Origin: Afifellaceae bacterium
Lineage (GTDB): Bacteria; Pseudomonadota; Alphaproteobacteria; Rhizobiales; Afifellaceae
Reading direction: 5' to 3'
Assembly (NCBI GenBank): GCA_028281235.1
Contig: JANQKG010000047.1
Span: 17,714-81,713, forward strand
Length of the DNA stretch: 64,000 bases
A program made the translations under genes and the position numbers. The notes under the pieces were generated by a model. That model was not told the origin of the DNA and did no database searches. It saw only the letters and a program-made list of their open reading frames with translations. Of the stretch, positions 25,416 to 33,667 are shown piece by piece; the first letter of the stretch is position 1, and every line of letters begins with the position of its first letter.

Positions 25416-27860
25416 TCACCCCCGCATCCTGAGCCCTTCCGGATCGAACAGCGGCTCGTGCTGGATGGTCGCCGGTCGGCGCTCGCCGAGAATTTCGATC
25501 TCAAAGCCGGCGCCGTTTTCCGCCAGCTCCTTCGGCACGTAGCCTTGCGCCAGCGAGCAATCGACGAAATGCGCGTAGCCACCGGATGTGACCCATCCGA
25601 TCACTTTGCCGTCGTGCCAGATCGGCTCGTCGGCGATAACGTCGGCGTCGGCAGCGTCGACGATGAACGTGACACGGCGGAGCGCGCCGCCGTCCTCCTT
25701 CTCGCGTGCCGCCGCTTCGCGGCCGATAAAATCGTTCTTCTGAAGCGCGAGGAAGCGGTCGAGCCCCGCCTCGAACGGCCCGTAGATGGGCCGAAGCTCG
25801 CGGAACCAGGTCGGCCAGTTCTTCTCCAGCCGGAGCGAGAGGAGGGCGCGCATGCCGAAATTGCGGATGCCGTGCGCGGCGCCGGCCTCCATGATCGCAT
25901 CGTAGAGCCGGCGCTCGTATTCCGGCTTCACCCAGATTTCGTAGCCGAGATCGCCGGTATAGGTGAGACGGTTGATCATCACCGGCACGGCTGCCAGATG
26001 CGTCTCGCGGAAGTCCATAAAGCGGAACGCCGCCGCCGAAACGTCATCGTCGCTAAGTGCAGCCAACACGTCGCGCGCCTTTGGCCCGGCAATGGAGAGT
26101 CCCACAAGGTCCATGCCAAGCGGTGCAATCGTGACAGAGCCGTCGGCCGGCAGATGGGCTTCAAACCAGCGCATGTGATAGACCTCAGCCTGGCTCGACC
26201 CCCACATGAAGAATCGGTCGTCGCCATCCTTAAGTGGGGGGGCCTTGGCGATGGTGAAGTCGCCGATCAGCTTGCCGTGTTCATTCAGCATTGGGGTCAG
26301 TACCAGCCGCCCGGTCTTGGGCATGCGGTTGGCCATGAGACGTGACAGATAAGCCTCCGCGCCCGCGCCGGTGATGGTGTATTTCGCAAAGTTGGCGATC
26401 TCGGTCACGCCGACGCTCTCGCGCACGGCGAGACATTCCGCTTTCACATGCTCAAAATCGTTGGAGCGGCGGAAGGAGACGATGTCGATCGGCTCAACAC
26501 CTTCCGGCGCGAACCAGAGGGGCGTCTCCAGTCCCCAGGAATCGCCCATGACCGCGCCTTGCGCGACCATCTTGTCGTAAAGCGGCGTCGTCTGCATGGG
26601 CCGCGCGGCCGGCAGCTCTTCGTTGGGGAAGCGGATGCGGAAGCGGCGCGTGTAGTTCTCTTTGACCTTCTCGTTGGTATAGCCGAGCGTTGCCCAATCG
26701 CCATAGCGCGACACGTCCATGGCCCACACGTCGAAGCCCGGGTCGCCGTCCACCATCCAATTGGCGAGTGCAAGCCCGACGCCGCCGCCCTGGCTGAATC
26801 CGGCCATAACGCCGCAGGCAGACCAGAAATTCTTCAAGCCGCAGATCGGCCCGACCAGAGGATTGCCGTCCGGCGCAAACGTGAACGGCCCGTTGATGAT
26901 CTTGCGGATGCCCGTGTGCTTCAGCGCCGGGAAGTGCTCAAAGCCGATCTCCAGCGACGGCGCGATGCGGTCAAGATCGGGCTCCAACAAGTCCTGGCCG
27001 AAGTCCCAGGGCGTTTCCTTCGACGACCAGGGCGTCGCCGCTTTCTCGTACGTGCCGAGGAGCAGGCCACCGCGCTCCTGGCGCGTATAGATTTCGCCCG
27101 CAAAGTCGATGACGTGGATCATCTCCTTACCGGTCGTGCGCACCAGATCGGCCACCTCCGGCATGTCTTCGGTGAGGATGTAATGGTGCTCCATGGCGAG
27201 CACCGGCAGCTCCAGCCCGACCATGCGACCGACCTCGCGCGCCCAAAGTCCGCCGGCATTGACGACGTGCTCGGCACGGATCGTTCCTTGCTCTGTTGCG
27301 ATCTCCCAGGAGCCGTCGTCGGCCTGGTTGAGGTCAGTCACCCGGTTGCGCGTATAGATCTCCGCGCCGCCCTTGCGCGCCGATTTGGCGTAGGCATGCG
27401 TCGTCCCGTACGGGTCGAGATGACCCTCGATCGGGTCCCACATGGCGCCGACGAAATAGCTTTCGTCCATCAGCGGCATGAGGTCCTTGGCTTCTGCGGC
27501 GGAGATGATCTCCGTATCCATGCCGAGATAGCGGCCACGCGCATGCGCCATCTTCAGCCAGTCGAGGCGCTCCGGCGTGTCGGCAAGCTGCAGCCCGCCG
27601 GTCAAGTGCAGGCCGCAGCTCTCGCCGGAAATCTCCTCGATCTCTTTGTATAGATTGACCGTGTAGGCCTGCAGCTTGGCGACGTTGGGGTCGGAGTTGA
27701 GCGTGTGACAGCCGCCGGCCGCGTGCCATGTGGAGCCGGAGGTCAGCTCCGCGCGCTCAAGCAGCACGACGTCTTTCCAGCCCGCCTTGGTGAGATGATA
27801 GAGCACCGAGCAGCCGACAATGCCGCCGCCAATCACTGCGACCTGAGCATGCGATTTCAT
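25416..27860 (-). CDS. Dimethylglycine/sarcosine dehydrogenase-like flavoprotein with GcvT domain
   Basis: 814 residues. The N-terminal FAD-binding domain has GGGIVG (11-16) and SGSTWHAAG, in which His46 is the expected site of covalent FAD attachment, as in dimethylglycine dehydrogenase. The C-terminal half is a glycine-cleavage T-protein (GcvT) domain that hands the oxidised methyl group to tetrahydrofolate (region LTYTGDLGYEIWV, GMRALLSLRLEKNW). The enzyme would oxidise N-methyl groups of a tertiary or secondary amine and make methylene-THF. It follows the second MttB gene by 44 bases, so demethylation of a quaternary amine by MttB and of its product by this enzyme are encoded together. 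Confidence 0.92.
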   Translation of the reverse strand: MKSHAQVAVIGGGIVGCSVLYHLTKAGWKDVVLLERAELTSGSTWHAAGGCHTLNSDPNVAKLQAYTVNLYKEIEEISGESCGLHLTGGLQLADTPERLDWLKMAHARGRYLGMDTEIISAAEAKDLMPLMDESYFVGAMWDPIEGHLDPYGTTHAYAKSARKGGAEIYTRNRVTDLNQADDGSWEIATEQGTIRAEHVVNAGGLWAREVGRMVGLELPVLAMEHHYILTEDMPEVADLVRTTGKEMIHVIDFAGEIYTRQERGGLLLGTYEKAATPWSSKETPWDFGQDLLEPDLDRIAPSLEIGFEHFPALKHTGIRKIINGPFTFAPDGNPLVGPICGLKNFWSACGVMAGFSQGGGVGLALANWMVDGDPGFDVWAMDVSRYGDWATLGYTNEKVKENYTRRFRIRFPNEELPAARPMQTTPLYDKMVAQGAVMGDSWGLETPLWFAPEGVEPIDIVSFRRSNDFEHVKAECLAVRESVGVTEIANFAKYTITGAGAEAYLSRLMANRMPKTGRLVLTPMLNEHGKLIGDFTIAKAPPLKDGDDRFFMWGSSQAEVYHMRWFEAHLPADGSVTIAPLGMDLVGLSIAGPKARDVLAALSDDDVSAAAFRFMDFRETHLAAVPVMINRLTYTGDLGYEIWVKPEYERRLYDAIMEAGAAHGIRNFGMRALLSLRLEKNWPTWFRELRPIYGPFEAGLDRFLALQKNDFIGREAAAREKEDGGALRRVTFIVDAADADVIADEPIWHDGKVIGWVTSGGYAHFVDCSLAQGYVPKELAENGAGFEIEILGERRPATIQHEPLFDPEGLRMRG

Positions 27861-27904
27861 TCAGCCGTCCTTCTGGTATTTGGCGATCGCAAATTTGCCC
27901 GCCA

Positions 27905-29476
27905 TCAGAAATCCGTCGGCGCGCCGCCTTCGCGCTTGCGCCTCTCCACAAAGTCGCGAAGCTCCTCGGCGATCGCCGGATCGAGGGGAGGGGCCTCGTA
28001 CTCCGCCAGGATCTGCTTCCAGATGCGATTGGCACGGCGCGGCGCCTCCTCCGAGCCGGCGGCGGACCATCGCTCATAATTGCGCCAGTCGGAGAGGAAC
28101 GGGCTGTAGAACGCCGTCTCGTAGCGTTCCTGCGTATGCGTTGCCCCGAAGAAATGCCCCGTCGGCCCGACTTCGGCGATGGCGTCGACGGCGACGTCAT
28201 CCTCGCTGGCCTGCACCGGCAACAGGTAATGCGAGAGTTGCTGCAGCATCTCGCAATCCATCACGAGCTTCTCGTAGGACGCGGTCAGCCCGCCTTCCAG
28301 CCAACCCGCGGCATGAAAGACGATGTTCGCCTTGGCACTGATGCAGGCCCAGAGCGAAAATCCGCTTTCCCACGCCGCCTGCGCGTCCGGGGCATTGGCT
28401 GCGCAGGCATTGGAAGCGCGGAACGGCAGACCGTAATAGCGGGCCATCTGCCCCGAAATCTGCGTGGCGCGCATATATTCCGGCGTGCCGAAAGCCGGTG
28501 CGCCGGAGCGCATGTCCACGTTGGAGGTGAACGAGCCGTAGACCACCGGCGCGCCCGGCTTCACGCACTGAAGAAGTGCCACAGCCGCCAGAGCCTCGGC
28601 GGTCTGTTGCGTCACCGCGCCGACGATCGTCACCGGAGCCATGGCGCCGGCAAGCGTGAACGGCGTCACAACGACCGGCTGCCCGCGGCGCGCCATGCGC
28701 ATGGCGCCGTCCAGCATCGGCCAGTCATGCTTCAGCGGCGAGGACGAGTTGATGTTCGTATACATGCGCGGCGCGGCGTCGAATTCCTCATGCGACAGGC
28801 CGCCGGCGATGCGGACCATCTCAATCCCATCCTCCACGCGCTCTGCACCAAGAGAGTAGGCGTGCACGACCTTGTCGGTCAGAAGCAGCTTGTCTTGGAC
28901 CGCATCGAGATGGCGGGTCGAGGCGTGAAGGTCGACCGGCTCGACAGGATAGCCGCCGACGAAATGCAGGCAGTTGAAGTACTGCGTGAGCTTCAGGAGG
29001 TCTTGGAAGCTGTTGCGGTCGCCAGGCCGTCGGCCGCGGTCGAGGTCCATCACGTTGGGCGGGCTTGAGACATTGACGAAGAGAACTGAATCGCCGCCGA
29101 CAGTGACTTTGTGTGCCGGGTTGCGCGGCGTGATGTCGAACTCAGCCGGCGCCTTTGCCACCTGCTCCATCACGAAGTCGCGATCCATGCGGACGCGGTC
29201 GGTGTCGGCGTCCACGTCGCAGCCGGCTTCCTTGAGAACCGCCTTGGCATCCTCGTTGAGGAAATAGATGCCGATCTCCTCAAGAATCCGCATCGCGCCG
29301 TTGTGGATACGTTCGATCGCCTCTTCATCGAGCGGCGTCGTGGGCGCGTCACGATTTTGCGGGATGATCCACGGAACTTGCTGGATAGCGGCGGCGCCCG
29401 AACGCCGTACATTGCCGGCGCGGCCGCCGGAGCGCTTGGCGCGTCTTTGCCGCGGAGACTCTGCCGAGCCCAGCAT
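27905..29476 (-). CDS. MttB family corrinoid methyltransferase, non-pyrrolysine (second copy)
   Basis: 523 residues from ATG 29476; an upstream in-frame start would add 87 unrelated residues. It has the same superfamily features as the first copy: GTPEYMRATQISGQMARYYG, FHAAGWLEGGLTASYEKLVMD, and EVGPTGHFFGATHT. No in-frame amber codon, so no pyrrolysine. An Arg-rich leader (RQRRAKRSGGRAGNVRR) precedes PWIIPQN. The clear differences from the first copy suggest a different quaternary amine substrate. It is operonic with the flavoprotein downstream and divergent from an ABC transporter. Confidence 0.92.
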   Translation of the reverse strand: MLGSAESPRQRRAKRSGGRAGNVRRSGAAAIQQVPWIIPQNRDAPTTPLDEEAIERIHNGAMRILEEIGIYFLNEDAKAVLKEAGCDVDADTDRVRMDRDFVMEQVAKAPAEFDITPRNPAHKVTVGGDSVLFVNVSSPPNVMDLDRGRRPGDRNSFQDLLKLTQYFNCLHFVGGYPVEPVDLHASTRHLDAVQDKLLLTDKVVHAYSLGAERVEDGIEMVRIAGGLSHEEFDAAPRMYTNINSSSPLKHDWPMLDGAMRMARRGQPVVVTPFTLAGAMAPVTIVGAVTQQTAEALAAVALLQCVKPGAPVVYGSFTSNVDMRSGAPAFGTPEYMRATQISGQMARYYGLPFRASNACAANAPDAQAAWESGFSLWACISAKANIVFHAAGWLEGGLTASYEKLVMDCEMLQQLSHYLLPVQASEDDVAVDAIAEVGPTGHFFGATHTQERYETAFYSPFLSDWRNYERWSAAGSEEAPRRANRIWKQILAEYEAPPLDPAIAEELRDFVERRKREGGAPTDF

Positions 29477-29796
29477 CAGACAACCTTTGTGGCCAGCCGG
29501 TCTGTGACGCAGTCTGGCCGCCGTGCCCAAAGATGCGACTCTCACGCGGACGCGCCGGAGCGATGTCGCAAACGCTAGAAAATCCGAATCTCCCGGCGAA
29601 AACGACCTATTCGCGACATTGCTTAACCTTTCCGCGACAGGTCGGGACAAATTCGGCCACAAAGCGGCAGGGGTTGAAACCAACCGGGCCCAGCATGTTA
29701 GGCTGTCGGCACATTCACCGCGCGTCTCGAATGTCACCCCGGCTTGTGCGCGCGACCAATTGGGCCAGAGGCTCGATCACGCATAGGGAGACGAAT
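29477..29796. promoter_or_regulatory. Divergent promoter region with CGCGACA direct repeats
   Basis: 320 bases without a gene. Two CGCGACA motifs (29612-29618 and 29633-29639) are spaced 21 bases apart, two helical turns, and an inverted TGTCGC lies at 29564-29569. This is a plausible binding site for a regulator serving both the mttB-like operon and the ABC transporter. A TTGAAA-18-TTAGGC pair near 29676-29705 is a possible promoter for the transporter. Confidence 0.45.
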
Positions 29797-31524
29797 ATGC
29801 CAGCGTCGAAGGATACCGAACGTCGACTCCATCCCAAGGCTCAGGAGGCGCACGACCTCATGGAGCGCGGCCGGCTCAGCCGCCGCGAATTCATCCGGGT
29901 GGCGGCGCTGGTCGGCGTATCCGCCGGTGCCGCTTATGCGATGGCCGGCCTGCCGGATACGGGTTACGCCCAGGATAGCATGCTTCCGTTCCCTGACCCG
30001 GAAGGTGATCCAGTCGCCGGCGGCATTCTGCGGGTCGGCATGCAGATTCAGAAGATGGAAGACCCGGCGACCTATTCGTGGGTCGAGATGTCCAACCAGA
30101 CCCGCCACATCCTTGAGCATCTCGCCTTCACCACGCCCGACAACGTCACGCGCCCGATGCTCGCGGAACGCTGGGAAGCCTCCGATGACCTGACGTCCTG
30201 GACCTTCTACCTCCGCCAAGGCGTGATGTGGCACAATGGCGATGAGCTTGTCGCCGACCATATCCGCTGGAATGTCGAGCGCTGGACCGACCCCGCACTC
30301 GGCTCGTCGAATGTCGGCCTGTCATCGATCTCCGCGCTCGTGGAAGAGGTCGATTCCGGCGAGAAGAACGACGACGGCTCATCGAAGATGGTGAAAGTGC
30401 TGCGCGACGGCGCCGTTGAAGTCGTCGACAGCCACACCATCCGCTTCAGTCTTTCCAAGCCGGTCCTGTCGTTCCCGGAGGATATGTACAATTATCCGAC
30501 GGCGATCGTGCATCCGTCCTTCCAGGCGCCTTTCTCCGACAATCCGATCGGCACAGGCGCCTACACGCTGACCGAGCTGACTGTCGGCGACCGCTGCACC
30601 CTCAAGCGCTTCGACCAGACCGAAGCCGGCGCGGACTTCAAATATTGGGGCGGCGACGTCTATCTCGACGAGATTCACTACTTCAATTTCGACGAGGACA
30701 ATCAGCTCACCGCCTTCGCCTCCGGCGATGTCGATACCATCTACGAGTTCTCCATCGAGCAGATGGAGCTCGCCAAGGCGCTGGAGGGCAACATCATCGC
30801 GGCGCGCACCGCGCAGACGCTCTGCTGCCGCTTCCAGGTCACGCAGGAGCCCTGGACCGACAAGCGGGTGCGTCAGGCCTTCGTCAAGGCCGTCGACAAT
30901 GCCCGTGTGAAGGAGCTTGTCTATCCCGACGGTGGTGATGTTGGCGAGAACCACCACGTCGCTCCGATCCATCCGGAATATTTCGCGCTGCCGCCGCTGG
31001 TGCGTGATGTTGACGGCGCGAAGGCGCTGCTTGCCGAAGCCGGGCAGGAGAACCTCGATGTCACCATCGACGTCGGCAATACCGATGGCCCGTGGCACCA
31101 GACGGTCTGCGAAGCGATCCGCGACCAGGTCGCCGATGCCGGCATCAACCTCAACATCAACGTCATGCCGGCGTCGAAATATTGGGAGATCTGGGACAGC
31201 ACGCCCTTTGGCGCCACCGCGTGGACGCACCGTCCGCTCGGCACCATGGTGCTCTCGCTCGGCTACCGCACCGGCGTTCCGTGGAACGAGACGCTCTACG
31301 CCAATCCGGAATGGGACGCTGCGCTGGACAAGGCGGAATCGCTTCTCGACGTGGAGGAGCGCCGCGCCGCCATGGAGGCCGTGCAGGGCATCCTGCAGGA
31401 CGATGCGGTGATGGTGCAGCCGATCTTCCGCCCGGTCTATACGATCGTCGCACCGAGGGTGCACGGCTACCCGGCGCACCCGACCCAGTATCACCAATAC
31501 AATAAGGTCTGGGTCGAGAGCTGA
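29797..31524 (+). CDS. ABC transporter solute-binding protein, family 5, Tat-exported
   Basis: 575 residues. The N-terminus has a twin-arginine signal (LSRREFIRVAALVGVSAG) and a cleavage region near GYAQD. The mature protein is a SBP_bac_5 (dipeptide/nickel/opine) binding protein: LAERWEASDDLTSWTFYLR, NPIGTGAYTL and RRAAMEAVQGILQDDA are typical. ATG 29797 has GGGAG 7 bases upstream. It feeds the permeases and ATPase encoded next. The neighbouring methyltransferase suggests a methylated amine or betaine ligand (inference). Confidence 0.93.
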   Translation: MPASKDTERRLHPKAQEAHDLMERGRLSRREFIRVAALVGVSAGAAYAMAGLPDTGYAQDSMLPFPDPEGDPVAGGILRVGMQIQKMEDPATYSWVEMSNQTRHILEHLAFTTPDNVTRPMLAERWEASDDLTSWTFYLRQGVMWHNGDELVADHIRWNVERWTDPALGSSNVGLSSISALVEEVDSGEKNDDGSSKMVKVLRDGAVEVVDSHTIRFSLSKPVLSFPEDMYNYPTAIVHPSFQAPFSDNPIGTGAYTLTELTVGDRCTLKRFDQTEAGADFKYWGGDVYLDEIHYFNFDEDNQLTAFASGDVDTIYEFSIEQMELAKALEGNIIAARTAQTLCCRFQVTQEPWTDKRVRQAFVKAVDNARVKELVYPDGGDVGENHHVAPIHPEYFALPPLVRDVDGAKALLAEAGQENLDVTIDVGNTDGPWHQTVCEAIRDQVADAGINLNINVMPASKYWEIWDSTPFGATAWTHRPLGTMVLSLGYRTGVPWNETLYANPEWDAALDKAESLLDVEERRAAMEAVQGILQDDAVMVQPIFRPVYTIVAPRVHGYPAHPTQYHQYNKVWVES

Positions 31525-31532
31525 TCAAAATG

Positions 31533-31568
31533 AAGGCCCCGGAGCACGCTTCCGGGGCCTTTCTCTTC
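31533..31568 (+). terminator. Rho-independent-type hairpin after the binding-protein gene
   Basis: A perfect 11-bp stem AAGGCCCCGGA / TCCGGGGCCTT with a 7-base loop, followed by TTCTCTT. It most likely causes partial termination, giving more binding protein than permease, as is common in ABC operons. Confidence 0.8.
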
Positions 31569-31651
31569 CGCACGCACAATAATGACAATCACATGCGGGC
31601 AATCTTGAACGGGGAGAGGGGGAACCTGCCAAGCGCAGGCAATCAGCAGGC

Positions 31652-32602
31652 ATGTTGAAGCTTATCGGACGCCGTCTGATTCAGATGGTCCTTATCATCC
31701 TGGTGGCGTCGCTGTTGCTCTTCGTCATCTTCGATACACCGCAATTCAAGAAACGACTCGCTGTTCAGGAACTCGGCGGCTTCGCCGTCTCAGCCCTGTC
31801 TGAGGCCGACTACCAGGAATGGTTGGCCAGCCGCGGTCTCGATGTCCCATTCTACCAGCGCTACACCGACTGGATGGGCAACATCCTGACCGGCGACTTC
31901 GGCTTCTCCTACGAGAAGAACACCGAGGTCGGTCCGCTGCTTGCCTCGCGGCTCGCCAATACCGGCATCCTGGCGCTCTGCGTCTTCGCGCTGATGATCC
32001 CCATATCACTGACGCTGGGCGTCCTGTCGGGCATGCGCGAAGGCTCGCCGCTCGACCGAAGTATCACCTTCATATCGGTGTTCACGACATCGATTCCGGA
32101 AATCGCCACGGCGATCATCCTGACAGTCGTGCTGGCGCTTGGGCTCGGCTGGCTGCCTGCCAAGTCTGCCATGATCCAGGGCTTCGACGTGAAGCAGCTC
32201 GTCCTGCCGGTGATGACGCTGGTCATCTACGATTTTGGCTACGTCGCGCGTATGACCCGCGCCTCCATGGCGGAGGTGATGACCTCGCAATATATCCGCA
32301 CCGCGATTTTGAAGGGCATTCCCTACCGGCGCGTGGTGATGAAGCATGCGCTCAGAAACGCGCTGATCGCACCCTTCACCGTCATCGTTCTGCAGCTCAA
32401 CTGGCTCCTGTCGGGCGTCGTCGTGGTGGAGGTCTTCTTCGAGTATGACGGCTTCGGCAAGCTCCTGCTTGAAGCGGCGCTGTTCCCTGATGTGGAGGTG
32501 GTGCAAGCCTGTACCTTGGCCGCGGTGGTGGTCGCGGTGACGTCGCAGATCATCTCTGACGTCGGCTATACGTTCCTCAACCCACGCATTCGCTTCTCGT
32601 AG
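31652..32602 (+). CDS. ABC transporter permease (DppB-like)
   Basis: 316 residues with six membrane segments. The EAA-loop region TRASMAEVMTSQYIRTAILKGIP matches the DppB/OppB family, which contacts the ATPase. It belongs to the operon with the binding protein upstream and the second permease 12 bases downstream. Confidence 0.93.
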   Translation: MLKLIGRRLIQMVLIILVASLLLFVIFDTPQFKKRLAVQELGGFAVSALSEADYQEWLASRGLDVPFYQRYTDWMGNILTGDFGFSYEKNTEVGPLLASRLANTGILALCVFALMIPISLTLGVLSGMREGSPLDRSITFISVFTTSIPEIATAIILTVVLALGLGWLPAKSAMIQGFDVKQLVLPVMTLVIYDFGYVARMTRASMAEVMTSQYIRTAILKGIPYRRVVMKHALRNALIAPFTVIVLQLNWLLSGVVVVEVFFEYDGFGKLLLEAALFPDVEVVQACTLAAVVVAVTSQIISDVGYTFLNPRIRFS

Positions 32603-32614
32603 GGGGACGGAAAG

Positions 32615-33667
32615 ATGGCTGTCGTAACCGCACCCCCTCCCTCCGTCTCGCTCATGCATCGGCTGAAGAATCCCAAGGCGGCCGTCACCATCTTCGTGAT
32701 CGCCTGGTTGCCGCTGATGCTCTACGTCATGGGCGGCTCGGCCTTGATGGCGGCGATTGAGGACCTGACCGGATTCCGCCCCAATGCGGACTATATTCTC
32801 CTTCCGGCCATTCCCGCCGTGCTGCTGCTCTACGTGATCTGCATATCAGCGTTCCGTGAGAGCGCTATCGCCATCATCGGCGCGACCCTGGTGTTCTTCT
32901 GGTTCTTCATAGCGGTCACCGCGCCCTATTTGCCGCTCCTTGATCCCAACAAGCCGATCGCGCCCTTCGTGCCGCCGTTTACGGCCAAGAACGACGTGTT
33001 CTTCATATTGGGTACCGACTTCAAAGGCCGCGACATGCTCTCGCGCACGCTGTGGGGCTGTCAGCGCGTCCTGGTGTGGGGCGTGTCGGCGACCTTCGTC
33101 GCCTATATCGTCGGCACCGCCTTCGGCCTGATCGCCGGCTACATCTCCGGCTGGTGGGACGAGATCATCTCGTTCCTGGGCAACGTGATCCTGTCGTTCC
33201 CGGTGATGGTGCTCTTCATCGTCATTCTCAACTATCTCGGGGCCTCCGGTTTCAACATTGTGATCGCGGTGACCTTTGCCTCGGCTCCGGCGATCATGCG
33301 TATCGTCCGCGGCCTGGCACTCGACGTGAAGACGCGCGACTACGTCTTCGCCGCGCAGACACGCGGCGAGTCGGCACTGTGGATCATGGTCGTGGAGCTT
33401 CTTCCCAATGTGCGCGGCCCGATCATCGTCGATGCCTGCCTCAGGCTCGGCTACACGACCGTCGCCATCACCACGCTGACCTTCCTCGGCCTCGGCCTGC
33501 AGCCGCCGGACCCGGATTGGGGCCTGATGATCAAGGAGAGCGCCAAGACGGCCATGCTGTTCAAGTTCTCCTACATGCTGCTCATCCCGGCGCTGTCGGT
33601 GTCGAGCCTGATCCTCGGCTTCAACCTGATGGCCGACGGCCTTCGCGAAATGAGCATGAGGGACTGA
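32615..33667 (+). CDS. ABC transporter permease (DppC-like)
   Basis: 350 residues. The C-terminal half has the DppC-type core with GTDFKGRDMLSRTLWG and the EAA-loop near DYVFAAQTRGESALWIM. The N-terminus has extra hydrophobic segments (about residues 20-95) not found in short DppC proteins. The stop and the next gene's start overlap by one base (TGATG). Confidence 0.92.
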   Translation: MAVVTAPPPSVSLMHRLKNPKAAVTIFVIAWLPLMLYVMGGSALMAAIEDLTGFRPNADYILLPAIPAVLLLYVICISAFRESAIAIIGATLVFFWFFIAVTAPYLPLLDPNKPIAPFVPPFTAKNDVFFILGTDFKGRDMLSRTLWGCQRVLVWGVSATFVAYIVGTAFGLIAGYISGWWDEIISFLGNVILSFPVMVLFIVILNYLGASGFNIVIAVTFASAPAIMRIVRGLALDVKTRDYVFAAQTRGESALWIMVVELLPNVRGPIIVDACLRLGYTTVAITTLTFLGLGLQPPDPDWGLMIKESAKTAMLFKFSYMLLIPALSVSSLILGFNLMADGLREMSMRD

